A DNA stretch of 64,000 nt from Streptomyces sp. LHD-70 (GTDB lineage: Bacteria > Actinomycetota > Actinomycetes > Streptomycetales > Streptomycetaceae): contig NZ_JAVIFW010000007.1 of assembly GCF_031157275.1 (NCBI RefSeq), positions 62,001 to 126,000 of the forward strand, written 5' to 3'. The position numbers and the translations under genes were made by a program. Position 1 is the stretch's first letter; each line of letters starts with the position of its first letter. The notes under the pieces were generated by a model. The model saw only the letters and a program-made list of their open reading frames with translations. It had not been told where the DNA came from and searched no databases. Shown one piece after another: positions 1 through 11,667 of this stretch.

Positions 1-726
1 CGGCGGTTGAAGGGGCACGTCACCCTCGACGACATCACCTTCGGCTACAGCCCCCTCGACAAGCCGCTCCTGAGCGGCTTCTCGCTGACGGTGGGGCCGG
101 GCCAGCAGGTCGCCCTGGTCGGCGGCTCGGGCAGCGGCAAGTCAACGGTCTCCCGCCTGATCTCGGGGCTCTACAGCCCGTGGGAGGGCACGATCCGCAT
201 CGACGGGCAGCGCCTGGAGGACATCCCGCGCGGGGCGCTCTCCGCCTCCGTGTCCTTCGTCGACCAGGACGTCTTCCTCTTCGAGGGCACGGTCCGCGAC
301 AACGTCGCGCTGTGGGACCCGTCGATCCCCGACGACGACGTGGTCGCCGCGCTCAAGGACGCCTGCCTGTACGAGATCGTGGCCCGCAGGCCCGGCGGCA
401 TCCAGGGGCGGGTCGAGCAGGACGGGCGGAACTTCTCCGGCGGGCAGCGGCAGCGCCTGGAGATCGCGCGGGCCCTGGTGCGCCGCCCGAGCATCCTCGT
501 CCTCGACGAGGTGACCAGCGCCCTGGACGCCGAGACCGAGCAGACCGTCATCGACAACCTGCGCCGCCGCGGCTGCGCCTGCGTCGTCATCGCCCACCGG
601 CTGAGCACGGTGCGCGACAGCGACGAGATCGTCGTGCTCGACCACGGCCAGATCGTGGAGCGCGGCCGACACGAGGACCTCGTCGCCGCGGGCGGGGCCT
701 ACGCCGACCTGGTCAAGGAGCACTGA
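1..726 (+). CDS. NHLP-type peptide-export ABC transporter, C-terminal ATPase part (5' end outside window)
   Basis: This is the last 241 residues of an ABC exporter; the frame is open from base 1, so the membrane part, and possibly a peptidase domain, lie upstream. It should hydrolyse ATP to drive export of a peptide. Seen: Walker A GGSGSGKST near residues 41-49, the signature FSGGQRQRLE near 145-154, Walker B ILVLDEVTSALD near 164-175 and the switch histidine in AHRLST near 198. The stop lies one base before the GTG of the next ABC gene, so the two are co-transcribed. Such pairs are known as the two halves of NHLP (nitrile hydratase leader peptide) bacteriocin exporters. The subfamily call rests mainly on the neighbour. 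No precursor peptide gene is visible in the window. Confidence 0.8.
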   Translation, partial: RRLKGHVTLDDITFGYSPLDKPLLSGFSLTVGPGQQVALVGGSGSGKSTVSRLISGLYSPWEGTIRIDGQRLEDIPRGALSASVSFVDQDVFLFEGTVRDNVALWDPSIPDDDVVAALKDACLYEIVARRPGGIQGRVEQDGRNFSGGQRQRLEIARALVRRPSILVLDEVTSALDAETEQTVIDNLRRRGCACVVIAHRLSTVRDSDEIVVLDHGQIVERGRHEDLVAAGGAYADLVKEH

Positions 727-727
727 G

Positions 728-3580
728 GTGACCTCCGTACCGGAACAGCACGCGTACGACGATTCCGTGGCCGCCGCGTTCGGCGCGCTCGGCACACCGG
801 TCGACTGCACGGGCCTGCGCAGCGTGCACCTGGAGGGCCCGCAGGTGCTGTGGCTCGTGGTGTCGGGCGCCCTCGACCTGTTCGCCGTCGACGCGGTGCA
901 GCAGGGCCACTGGCACTACCTCGGCCGTCTCGAACCGGGCACGCTGCTCCTCGGCCCGGTCGAGGGCCCGCAGCACACCCTGGTCGGCCGGCCCCTGGCG
1001 GGCTGCGAGCTCCGCCGGATCCCGCTGCGCGAGCTGTACCGCGCGGACTACGGCGACACCTGGACGTACGAGCAGCAGTTCCCCAGTCACTACGACACCC
1101 AGGACCAGGCGCTGAGCCTCCTGGAGCACGCCTTCGCGCTCGGCATCGGACGCGGCCACCGGGTCCTTTTCGAGGCACCGCTCGACGGCCGCAACATCGG
1201 GGACGACGTCGTCGCCGACGACGAGATCCTCTGGATGCCGGTCGTGCCGGGCAGCGTGCAGTACGGCGCGGCCTACAGCGGCGAAGCCGCCGGTGACCTG
1301 CTCGTCGACCCGGCGATGTGGCAGCGGATGGTCAACCAGCAGTGGCGGCTGCTCTCCGCGCTCGACCGCTGGATCGAACGTCTGGAGCGGGCCCACGAGG
1401 ACCGTACGGCGGCCGGGATCAAGGCGGGCGAGAACGTCCGCGAGCAGGCCGACCGCACGCTGATCGCCTCCATCGGCCGCTCGGGCAGGCGGGGTTCGTC
1501 CCGTCGTACGGAGTCGGCGGGCGGCCGGGACGCGACGTACGCGGCCTGTCGTCTGGTCGCCGAGGCGGCGGGCATCACGCTGGCCGACACGGTGGAGGGC
1601 GGCGCCGTCAGCGACCGGATCGACCCGGTGGAGCAGATCGCGGTGGCCTCCCGGATCCGTACGCGTGCCGTGCGGCTCGCCGGCCCCTGGTGGCGGGAGA
1701 ACGCGGGCCCGCTGGTGGGGCAGCGCGTGAGCGGTACTCCGGTCGCCCTGCTGTGGCGGCGCGGCGGCTACGAGTCGGTGCACCCGACGTCGGGGCGGCG
1801 GACCCGGGTCGACAAGTCCAACGCGGACGAGTTCGAGCCGCGGGCCGTGATGTTCTACCGGCCGTTGCCGGACCGGCCGTTGACGCCGTGGCGGCTCGGC
1901 CTGTTCAGTCTGCGCGGCAGTGGCGTCGACGTACGCAACCTCGCGCTCGCCTCCCTGGTGACGGTCGTGGTCGGCGCGCTCGTGCCGATCGCCACGGGGC
2001 AGGTGCTCGGTGTCTTCGTGCCGAACGCCGAGACGAGCCTGATCGTCCAGGTGTCCGTGGCCGTCATGATCACCAGCATCGTCTCCGCGGCGTTCATGCT
2101 GTTGCAGAACCTCACCGTCCTCCGGATGGAGGGCCGGATGGAGAGCGCGCTCCAACCGGCCGTCTGGGACCGGCTGCTGAGGCTGCCCACACGCTTCTTC
2201 GCGGCCCGCTCCACAGGCGAGCTGGCGAGTGCGGCGATGGGCGTGAGCGCGATCCGGCGGGTTCTGTCGGGCATCGGCCCGGTCTCCCTGCAGGCGTCCT
2301 CGATCGGCGCGATGAACGTCGTACTGCTGATGCTCTACAGCGTCCCGCTCGCCCTGGCCGCGATGGGGATGCTCGTCGTCATCGCGGCCGTGTTCCTGGC
2401 CCTCGGCCTGTGGGAACTGCGCTGGCAGCGGCGTCTGGTGGAGCTCGCCAACAAGCTGAACAACCAGGCGTTCCAGACCCTGCGCGGTCTGCCCAAGCTG
2501 CGCGTCGCCGGTGCGGAGAGCTTCGCGTACGCGGCCTGGGCCGGGGAGTTCGCGCGCAGCCGGGAGCTCCAGCAGCGGGCCGGCCGCATCAAGAACGTCA
2601 CGACGGTCCTCAACTCCGTCTATCTGCCGCTCTGCACGCTCATCATGTTCGTGCTGCTCGCGGGACCGGCCAGGGGCAGCCTGACCGCGGCTGAGTTCCT
2701 CACGTTCAGCACGGCCGTGACGATGCTCCTGACGGCCGTCACGCAGCTCACCGGAGCACTGCTCTCGGCGGCCGCGGTGCTGCCGATGTTCGAGCAGATC
2801 AAGCCCGTCCTCGACGAGGCCCCCGAGGTGCGCGCCGGGAGCACCCAGCCGGGCGAGCTGCAGGGCGAGATCGAGGCGCGCGGCGTCTCCTTCCGCTACT
2901 CCGACGACGGTCCGCTGGTCCTGGACGACGTGTCGCTCTCGATCAGGCCGGGCGAGTTCGTGGCCGTGGTCGGCCCGAGCGGCTGCGGCAAGTCGACGCT
3001 GCTGCGCCTGCTGATCGGCTTCGACGAGCCGGTCGCGGGGAGCGTGCTCTACGACGGCCAGGACCTCGCGGCCCTCGACCAGTCGGCGGTGCGCCGCCAG
3101 TGCGGTGTGGTCCTGCAGAACGCCCAGCCGCTGACCGGTTCGATCCTGGACTGCATCTGCGGAGCCGAGTCGTTCACGCAGGAGGAGGCCTGGGAGGCGG
3201 CGGCGATGGCGGGCCTCGCCGAGGACATCAAGCGGATGCCGATGGGGCTGCACACGATGATCTCCGGCGGCGGTGCGATCTCCGGCGGGCAGCGCCAGCG
3301 TCTGATGATCGCCCAGGCCCTGATCCGCCGCCCCCGCGTCCTCTTCTTCGACGAGGCGACGAGCGCGCTGGACAACGAGGCGCAGCGCACGGTCATGGAC
3401 AGCACCCGCACCCTGAACGCCACCCGCATCGTGATCGCCCACCGCCTCTCCACGGTGCTCGGCGCCGACCGCGTCATCGTCATGTCAGAGGGCCGCGTCG
3501 TCCAACAGGGCCCGCCGGCCCAGCTGTTGGCGGACACGGGCGGGCGGCTGCATGAGCTGGTGCGGCGACAGATGCAGTAG
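728..3580 (+). CDS. NHLP-family ABC exporter permease/ATPase subunit
   Basis: This 950-residue half-transporter should form a heterodimer with the preceding ABC protein to export a modified peptide. Residues 1 to about 390 are a long cytoplasmic N-terminal region without Walker motifs, typical of the second NHLP transporter. About 395-690 is the membrane region (for example RNLALASLVTVVVGAL near 403). The ATPase follows: Walker A GPSGCGKST near 750, signature ISGGQRQRL near 852, Walker B LFFDEATSALD near 873, and AHRLST. There is no C39 peptidase signature at the N-terminus, so leader cleavage, if any, belongs to the partner. The GTG start at 728 is one base after the upstream stop, consistent with translational coupling. 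Confidence 0.85.
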   Translation: MTSVPEQHAYDDSVAAAFGALGTPVDCTGLRSVHLEGPQVLWLVVSGALDLFAVDAVQQGHWHYLGRLEPGTLLLGPVEGPQHTLVGRPLAGCELRRIPLRELYRADYGDTWTYEQQFPSHYDTQDQALSLLEHAFALGIGRGHRVLFEAPLDGRNIGDDVVADDEILWMPVVPGSVQYGAAYSGEAAGDLLVDPAMWQRMVNQQWRLLSALDRWIERLERAHEDRTAAGIKAGENVREQADRTLIASIGRSGRRGSSRRTESAGGRDATYAACRLVAEAAGITLADTVEGGAVSDRIDPVEQIAVASRIRTRAVRLAGPWWRENAGPLVGQRVSGTPVALLWRRGGYESVHPTSGRRTRVDKSNADEFEPRAVMFYRPLPDRPLTPWRLGLFSLRGSGVDVRNLALASLVTVVVGALVPIATGQVLGVFVPNAETSLIVQVSVAVMITSIVSAAFMLLQNLTVLRMEGRMESALQPAVWDRLLRLPTRFFAARSTGELASAAMGVSAIRRVLSGIGPVSLQASSIGAMNVVLLMLYSVPLALAAMGMLVVIAAVFLALGLWELRWQRRLVELANKLNNQAFQTLRGLPKLRVAGAESFAYAAWAGEFARSRELQQRAGRIKNVTTVLNSVYLPLCTLIMFVLLAGPARGSLTAAEFLTFSTAVTMLLTAVTQLTGALLSAAAVLPMFEQIKPVLDEAPEVRAGSTQPGELQGEIEARGVSFRYSDDGPLVLDDVSLSIRPGEFVAVVGPSGCGKSTLLRLLIGFDEPVAGSVLYDGQDLAALDQSAVRRQCGVVLQNAQPLTGSILDCICGAESFTQEEAWEAAAMAGLAEDIKRMPMGLHTMISGGGAISGGQRQRLMIAQALIRRPRVLFFDEATSALDNEAQRTVMDSTRTLNATRIVIAHRLSTVLGADRVIVMSEGRVVQQGPPAQLLADTGGRLHELVRRQMQ

Positions 3581-3581
3581 C

Positions 3582-3626
3582 CCGGAGGGGCTAAATCCAG
3601 CCCCTCCGGCGTTTGAGGAGCGGGGG
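3582..3626. terminator. Hairpin terminator between convergent genes; dispersed-repeat-like
   Basis: Arms CCGGAGGGGCT (3582-3592) and AGCCCCTCCGG (3599-3609) pair perfectly around a six-base loop, and a G-rich tail GAGGAGCGGGG follows. It lies between the rightward ABC gene and the leftward serine hydrolase gene, so it can stop transcription from either side. The arm plus the trailing TTTGAGGAG resembles a palindrome that I recall as widely dispersed in Streptomyces genomes; a relative occurs at 13002-13050. Confidence 0.75.
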
Positions 3627-3651
3627 GTCCGAGGGCTGGCCCCCGTGACGG

Positions 3652-5283
3652 TCACTGTCTCGTGAACGTGCCCAGCTTGTTCGCGTCCAGGTTCTCGACC
3701 CGGACCTTCTCGGCGCGCCCTGCGGAGTCCACGCTGAACGTCACCCCGGACAAGCCCACCGCGTTCTCCCCCGTAGTGCTGTAACTGAAGGTGTCGCCCT
3801 CGTAGTGCGTGAGCCGGAACCTCTGCTTCTTCGGGCCCAGTTGCATGACGAGCTCGTCGCCCTCCGCGCTCACGGTCATCGGCCCGTAGTAGTCGTTCGC
3901 GTACGTACCCGTATACGCGTCGTCCTCCTTGGCCGGGGCCGCGTCCTTCGGGGGCTTGGCGTAGTCCGTCTCGGAGCGGTCGCCTTCCGCGGCCTGCTGC
4001 AGGAGCGGGCCGATGAACGCCAGCCAGTCGACGGTGGGCCCGCCCGTCTGCGCGGTGTCGAGGAACGTGCTGGCGATCGCCTCGGGCACACCCACGGGCT
4101 GGCCGTTGGTGAGGACGACGATGCCGAGGTTCTCCGACGGCAGCATGGTGACGTTGGTGGCCGCGCCGAGCGCGAAGGCGCCGGAGTGGCCGAGCTTGAG
4201 CCTGCCCTGGTCGTCGTAGCTGACGTTCCAGCCGAGGCCGTAGAACCCGGTCCTGCCCGCCGGGGCGTGCGGCGGCTCGGAGACGATGTGCGGCAGATGC
4301 GTCTCGGCGAGGGCCTCGCCGTCGACGACCTGCTTGCCCTCGAACTTGCCGTCGCCGAGCTGCAGTCGCAGCCACTTCGCCATGTCCCGCACAGTGGAGC
4401 TGGCGCCGCCGGCCGGGCTCTGCGCCTCGGCGTCCCGTACGTACGCGGCCTTCCAGGTGTCGCCCTGCTTCACGTGTGTGACGGCCTTGTTCTCGGCCTT
4501 CTCGTAGTCGGCGAAGGAGGAGCTGGAGGAGTCCATGCCGAGCGGCCCGTACAGCTTGTCCTCGGACAGCTTCTCCCAGCTGGTGTCCGCCGCCCGCGCG
4601 GCGGCGACCGCGGCCTCGGTCAGCCCGAAGTTGGTGTACGCGTAGCTCGCGCGGAACGGGGCCAGCGGCTCGTACCGCAGATGCTCCAGGATGTACGAGC
4701 GGTCGTAGCCGAGGTCCTCCAGGAGGTCACCGGCGTGGTCGGGCAGCCCGCTGCGGTGCGAGAACAGGTCGGCGAGCGTGACGTGGTCGGAGACCCAGGG
4801 GTCCTTGAGGGCGAAGCCGGGGCTGTACTTGACGACCGGGTCGTCCCAGCCGACGGTCTTCTCCCCCACCTCCGCGGCGACCACGGTCGAGGCGACCGGC
4901 TTGGAGACCGAGGCGAGCTGGAACACGGTGTCGGCCCCGACCTTCCCCTCCGCACCGGCCTTCCGCTCCCCGAAGCCCTTCAGGTAGAGCACCTCGTCGT
5001 CATGGACCACAGCGACGGCCACGCCCGGCACACCGGTCTTGCGCATGGCGTCCTGGACGACGTCGTCGAGCTGGTCCACGGCCGCGTCGACCTTGTCCCG
5101 GGTGAGGCTCGGGGGCGGCTGGGCGGGCGGGGCGGAGGACAACTCCGAGGTCGGCGTGGGCGCCGCACGGAGGGCCGCGGTGTTGTCGGGGCCCGAGCAG
5201 CCCGCGGCGGCGAGGGCCGCGACAAGGCCCAGCGCGGCGGCGGAGCGGAGACGCGGGGCGGGCGCTTGGTCGAGGCGAGCCAT
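3652..5283 (-). CDS. Serine hydrolase, beta-lactamase / class C family, lipoprotein
   Basis: A 543-residue exported serine hydrolase, probably an esterase or D,D-peptidase-like enzyme rather than a true beta-lactamase; the substrate is unknown. The N-terminus is a lipoprotein signal with lipobox LAAAGC (Cys29), so the protein is tethered outside the membrane. The active-site SxxK is S125-V-S-K128, the YxN is YTN near 216-218, and a GHSG stands near residue 365 in place of the KTG triad. A C-terminal lipocalin-like extension (about 430-543) is common in this family. The ATG at 5283 was chosen because it begins the lipoprotein signal; the frame is open further upstream. It is divergent from the lipoprotein gene at 5414 across 130 bp. 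Confidence 0.85.
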   Translation of the reverse strand: MARLDQAPAPRLRSAAALGLVAALAAAGCSGPDNTAALRAAPTPTSELSSAPPAQPPPSLTRDKVDAAVDQLDDVVQDAMRKTGVPGVAVAVVHDDEVLYLKGFGERKAGAEGKVGADTVFQLASVSKPVASTVVAAEVGEKTVGWDDPVVKYSPGFALKDPWVSDHVTLADLFSHRSGLPDHAGDLLEDLGYDRSYILEHLRYEPLAPFRASYAYTNFGLTEAAVAAARAADTSWEKLSEDKLYGPLGMDSSSSSFADYEKAENKAVTHVKQGDTWKAAYVRDAEAQSPAGGASSTVRDMAKWLRLQLGDGKFEGKQVVDGEALAETHLPHIVSEPPHAPAGRTGFYGLGWNVSYDDQGRLKLGHSGAFALGAATNVTMLPSENLGIVVLTNGQPVGVPEAIASTFLDTAQTGGPTVDWLAFIGPLLQQAAEGDRSETDYAKPPKDAAPAKEDDAYTGTYANDYYGPMTVSAEGDELVMQLGPKKQRFRLTHYEGDTFSYSTTGENAVGLSGVTFSVDSAGRAEKVRVENLDANKLGTFTRQ

Positions 5284-5413
5284 GTCTCCCAGTGAAGGTC
5301 CTGCCCCGGTGGCTGTCCCCCTGGCGAGCCGTTCGAGTGAGGGTGGGGCGGGGGGCGGCGCGGCCGACGCCGTCCGTACGCTGTGGCCTCGTAGTCGAGT
5401 TCGGGGGAAGCGC

Positions 5414-6286
5414 ATGTCACGCAAGGTTCTCGCGGGGGTCGCCGCGGCACTCGTGGCGGTGGGCGGTGTCACCGGGTGTGAGACGGGGGCCGACGCGTCC
5501 CGGGTCGTGAAGGACACCGACGACGAGGCGGTCGTCGAGCTGGGTGACGGGCACCGGGTCTCCCTGCGGTACCGGCCGGGCACGGGGCTTGTCGAGCGGC
5601 ACCGGAGTGCGGCGGACGCGCCCTGGTCCGCGTCGCGGACGCTGTACGCGACGGAGACCGAGCCGTGTCAGGGCATCGACCTGGAGGTGCGCCTCGGCAC
5701 CGTCGCCGTACGCGCGAACTTCGCGGACTACTGCCGCGACGGTGAGCCGCCCGCGGAGACCGTCGCGGCCGTCGGCACCGGGGAGTTCGGTGCCTGGGAC
5801 ACCCACGTCTCCAAGGACTGGGACGGCTGGGACCGGGTCCGGGTCGCGGGCGACGGGCGGTCGGCGACGTTCTCGACGAAGACCTGGAACAGCGGTACGA
5901 CCCTTGACTGGCATGCAGGGCAGGGCTTCGGCGAGCAGCGGACCGTCTACAAGCAGCTCGGCGAGCGCTTCCTCGGCACCTGGCGCGCCAAGGACGGCAG
6001 CCATCGGCTGACGTTCCGGCAGGCCGCGCCGAACCGTCCCGCGTCGCTGACGGTCGAGACGCTGAAGGGCACGGACTGCCAGGTCCGGATGGACGTGGTG
6101 AACATCTGGGAGGACACGATCGAGCCCTCCCACGCCGAGCTCCTGCGAGGCAGGAAGACCACCCACTGCCCGGCCCCGCAGTTCGAGTCCAAGTACGTGC
6201 TGCGGGCGCCCGGCGGGGAGATGGTCCTCAGGAAGCTGGACGAGGCGAAGGCCCTGGCCACTTACACGAAGGCGGATCGAAGGTGA
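5414..6286 (+). CDS. Putative lipoprotein, unknown function
   Basis: A 290-residue protein of unknown role. It starts with a lipoprotein signal (MSRKVLAGVAAALVAV, then TGC with Cys22), so it is probably anchored on the outer face of the membrane. The mature part is rich in charged residues and beta-prone stretches, with cysteine-containing segments such as EPCQGIDLEV and KGTDCQVRMD; no catalytic motif was recognised. The ATG at 5414 follows a purine-rich ribosome site (GGGGAAG) and begins the signal peptide, although the frame is open well upstream. It is divergent from the serine hydrolase gene and convergent with xdhC. Confidence 0.65.
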   Translation: MSRKVLAGVAAALVAVGGVTGCETGADASRVVKDTDDEAVVELGDGHRVSLRYRPGTGLVERHRSAADAPWSASRTLYATETEPCQGIDLEVRLGTVAVRANFADYCRDGEPPAETVAAVGTGEFGAWDTHVSKDWDGWDRVRVAGDGRSATFSTKTWNSGTTLDWHAGQGFGEQRTVYKQLGERFLGTWRAKDGSHRLTFRQAAPNRPASLTVETLKGTDCQVRMDVVNIWEDTIEPSHAELLRGRKTTHCPAPQFESKYVLRAPGGEMVLRKLDEAKALATYTKADRR

Positions 6287-6352
6287 CCGGGGCTGCCACC
6301 GCCCGTGCCCGCGCAGGCGTCGCGCCAACGCCCGTCGGCCGCATGGGCGGTG

Positions 6353-7163
6353 TCAGCCCTCCTCCGCCTCGAACGTGCGCAGCAGATCCGCCGCCACGCT
6401 CACGGCGATCGTCGACGGGTCCTTGCCGGTGATGTCGGGCAGGCCGATCGGCGTCTTGATCCGGTCGATCGTGGCGTCGTCGTGACCGCCCTCGGTGGAC
6501 AGGCGCTTGCGGAAACGCGCCCACTTCGCCGCCGAACCGATCAGGCCGACGGAGCCGAGGTGCGTGGACCGCAGGGCGGCGTCGCACAGGGCGGCATCCT
6601 CCGCGTGGTCGTGGGTCATGATCAGGACGTGCGTGCCCTGCGGCAGGTCCTCCAGGACCTCCTCGGGCAGCAGCGGCGTGTGATGCACATGCAGCTGCGC
6701 CACCGCGTCCCCGAGGACGCCGAGCCGCTCATCGGTGAGCATGGCGGCGCGGCTGTCGATCAGATGCAGATCGAGGTCCTGGCGTACGAGGATGCGCGCC
6801 AGCTCCAGGCCGACGTGCCCGACGCCGAAGACGGCCACCGCCCGCACCACGGGCAGCGGTTCGAGCAGCACCTGCACCGTGCCGCCGCAGCACTGCACGC
6901 CGTGCTGGTTGGTCACCTTGTCGTTCAGGGCGAAGTCGATCAACTCGGGCTCCGACTTGGCCGCTTCGATCAGCTCCCGGGCGCGGTCGATCGCGACGGC
7001 CTCGATGTTGCCGCCGCCGATCGAGCCCCAGGCCCCGGTCCGTCCGACGACGAGCTTCGCTCCGGCCTCGCGCGGGGCGTGGCCGCGCACGGTCGCGACG
7101 GTCACGAGCACGCCGGACTCCCGGCGTGCCCGCAACCGCGCGACCGCGGCGACCCAGGCCATG

Positions 7164-7171
<8 letters not shown>
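6353..7171 (-). CDS. xdhC: XdhC/CoxI-family molybdenum cofactor maturation factor
   Basis: This 272-residue protein should bind molybdenum cofactor and help sulfurate and insert it into xanthine dehydrogenase. Seen: the N-terminal XdhC domain with a conserved GSIGGGNIE segment, and a C-terminal Rossmann-like domain with FGVGHVGLELARIL and the family motif MTHDHAEDAAL followed by GLIGSAAKWARFRKRL. It is the last gene of a leftward operon. The GTG at 7171 overlaps the 3' end of xdhB by 8 bp; an in-frame ATG at 7162 is an alternative start. Gene order and overlap strongly support the assignment. Confidence 0.88.
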
Positions 7172-9547
<2,376 letters not shown>

Positions 9548-9551
<4 letters not shown>

Positions 9552-11023
9552 GACGACACCGCCTCGGTGGTCTGTGCGTGCAGCTTCAGCAGGCTCTGGC
9601 CGAGCATCGCGGAACGGTAGATGGCACTGGCCCGATGGTCGCTCATCGGCGTGCCCGCACCGCGCAGCACTCGGGCCGCGGCGTCGACGGTCTCCGCCGA
9701 CCAGGGCTTGCCCTCCAGGGCGGCCTCGGTCTCCAGCGCCCGGATCGGGGTGGCGGCCACGCCGCCCAGGCCGATGCGGGCCTTGCGGACGATCCCGTCC
9801 TCGATGTCGAGGGCGAAGGCGACCGCCACGCTGGAGATGTCGTCGAAGCGCCGCTTGGCGATCTTGTGGAAGCCGGTGACCGGCGACAGCGGGCGCGGGA
9901 TGCGCACCGCCCGGATCAGCTCACCGGGACGGCGCACGCTCTGCCGGTAACCGGTGAAGTAGTCGGCGAGCGGCACCTCCCGCTCACCGTCGGCGTCGGC
10001 GAGTACGAGCGACGCCTCCAGGGCGAGCAACACCGGCGGGCTGTCACCGATGGGCGAGCCGGTACCCAGGTTGCCGCCGAGGGTGGCGCCGTTGCGGATC
10101 AGCCGGGACGCGAACTGCGGGAACAGCTCGGCGAGCAGCGGGACTTCGCCGTCGAGGCGGCGCTCGATCTCGGTGAGCGTGAGCGCGGCCCCGACCTCGA
10201 TGTGGTCGGACTCGACGCGCAGCTCCCGCAGTTCGGGGAGACGGTCCAGGCCGACGACGCAACTCGCCCTGCGGGAGCGGATGTTGACCTCGACGCCCCA
10301 GTCCGTGGACCCGGCCACGACCACCGCGTCGGGCCGCTCGCGCAGCAGCTGCAGGGTCTCGGCGAGGGTGTTCTTCCGTACGAAGACGGAGTCGTCCTGG
10401 GTGTACTCGGTGGCGGCCGGCGCGGGCGGGGACTGCTCGCGGCGCTGTGCGAGCGGGTCCTCGTCGGTGGGCGCGCCGACGGCGAACGCGGCGTCGCGGA
10501 TCGGCCGGTAGCCGGTGCAGCGGCAGAGGTTGCCGCTCAGGGCGTGCAGATCGAAGCCGTTGGGGCCGTGCTCGTGGTCGGCGCCGTCGGCGGCTTCGGC
10601 CTCCGTGTCCGCGTGCTCGCAGCGGTCCGACCGGTAGTACTCGGCGGCCATGCTGCAGACGAAGCCCGGGGTGCAGTAGCCGCACTGGGAGCCGCCGCGG
10701 ACGGCCATCTCCTGCTGTACGGGGTGCAGTTCGGGTGCCGTCCCGGGCTCGCCGACGGTGGCCAGGCCTTCGGAGGTGACGACCTCCTGGCCGTCGAGGG
10801 CGGCGGCCGGGACCAGGCAGGCGTTGACCGCGACCCAGTCGGTGGGCTTGTCCACGCCGGGCCGGGCCACGAGGACCGAACAGGCGCCGCACTCGCCCTC
10901 GGCGCAGCCTTCCTTGGTGCCGGTGAGGCCGCGCTCTCGCAGGAAGTCGAGAACGGTGGTGTGGGGCGCAGCCGGGGCGAGGGGCGTCTCGGTGCCGTTG
11001 ACCGTGATCCGTGCCGCCGTCAT
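9548..11023 (-). CDS. xdhA: Xanthine dehydrogenase, iron-sulfur and FAD subunit
   Basis: A 491-residue electron-transfer subunit carrying two [2Fe-2S] clusters and FAD, passing electrons from the Mo subunit to NAD. Cluster ligands visible are C40, C45, C48 and C69 (ferredoxin-like domain) and C114, C117, C167 and C169 (second cluster). About 200-375 is the FAD-binding domain with GSTDWGVEV and GATLGGNLGTGSPIGD, and a C-terminal CO dehydrogenase flavoprotein-like domain follows. Between C117 and C167 there is an extra acidic/histidine stretch (about 131-158) longer than in most relatives. First gene of the operon; the start is ATG at 11023. Confidence 0.93.
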
Positions 11024-11248
11024 GACAGGCCCTCGGTTCGGTGCGCGATCGGCTGGTTCATCGTGTTCGCCAAGGTCGGGCAGCTTTCTGTGTTCGGACG
11101 CTCCGCGCGAGCTGGGGCGGGCGCACTACGGCATGCGTCATCGACGTACCGGAAGGCAAGGGAATACCGGCAGGTGTGACGGGAGAAGGATGTGAGGGGA
11201 AACCCGGGGGACGGCGCCGTGAAGCGGACCGTCAGAACGGCGGCGGGT
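11024..11248. other. 5' region of xdhA without recognisable gene
   Basis: The 225 bases upstream of xdhA hold no convincing coding sequence on either strand. It presumably carries the xdhA leader or promoter, but I cannot point to a clear -35/-10 pair. The short ORF with a strong ribosome site lies just beyond it. Confidence 0.4.
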
Positions 11249-11326
11249 TCAGCAGCCGTGCGCGATCCGGCCAGGCACCCAGACCGTGAGCTGGGCGAGG
11301 CGGCCGAGGTCGGAGTTGGTGTTCAT
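11249..11326 (-). CDS. Possible 25-residue leader peptide or gene remnant upstream of xdhA
   Basis: On the minus strand an ATG at 11326 is preceded by an excellent ribosome site (GAAAGGAGG, 11338-11346), among the strongest seen in the window. It opens a 25-codon frame beginning MNTNSDLGRL, with one Trp, ending HGC, and stopping at 11249. It lies 225 bp upstream of xdhA, in the same direction, behind an operator-like dyad. It may be a leader peptide, an unannotated micropeptide, or the surviving 5' end of a deleted gene. I do not recognise the sequence. Confidence 0.35.
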   Translation of the reverse strand: MNTNSDLGRLAQLTVWVPGRIAHGC

Positions 11327-11353
11327 CCGCTGGTCGCCTCCTTTCGGCGGTCG

Positions 11354-11378
11354 TAAATCTACGGCTACCGCAAGTTAA
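11354..11378. promoter_or_regulatory. Imperfect dyad, candidate TetR-type operator
   Basis: TAAATCTACGG and CCGCAAGTTAA flank a CTA centre; half-site symmetry is partial (about 7 of 11 positions). The outline TTA-N-CGG/CCG-N-TAA is reminiscent of operators that I recall before actinobacterial lipid genes. It sits 28 bp upstream of the start of the 25-codon ORF, where a promoter and its repressor site would be expected. The assignment is tentative. Confidence 0.3.
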
Positions 11379-11403
11379 TCGCTGGACTCACGGCGGTCAA
11401 GGG

Positions 11404-11462
11404 GTCACCTGCGACGAAGTCAGGGGGGCACCTGCGACGCAGCCAAGAGGTCACTGACGACG
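11404..11462. repeat. Three imperfect direct repeats, about 23-24 bp period
   Basis: GTCACCTGCGACG, GGCACCTGCGACG and GTCACTGACGACG recur with near two-helical-turn spacing. They lie in a 640-bp gap between xdhA and the next gene, upstream (in the leftward sense) of the dyad at 11354. Such spacing suits cooperative binding of a regulator, but no protein can be named. The remainder of the gap up to 11667 shows no gene. Confidence 0.35.
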
Positions 11463-11667
11463 ACGGGGGTCGCGCACGGCCGCGTCCGCGCGCGTTCCGT
11501 ACCGCCTGACCTGGTGTCCCGTATCGGTGGCGGCTCTGTCTCCGCCTCGTAACCGCGCTTCCCCGGGGCTCACGGCGTGGGTGAGGATGAAGATCGACCA
11601 CGCAGGCACGAGGGCCGTCCGGCCCGGCCTGCCGCACCATGATCACCACGCAGGGGGAGCCCGAACC

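Noticed and set aside
713..3442. Long minus-strand open frame of over 900 codons opposite the ABC exporter gene.
   Set aside because: It is an antisense artefact of GC-rich third positions; the plus-strand gene has complete family motifs. The same reasoning removed other long shadow frames, for example those opposite xdhB, otnK and the FecCD genes.
3600..3650. Possible precursor peptide gene after the ABC exporter pair.
   Set aside because: No short frame with a leader-like start exists here; the segment is a terminator followed directly by a convergent gene.
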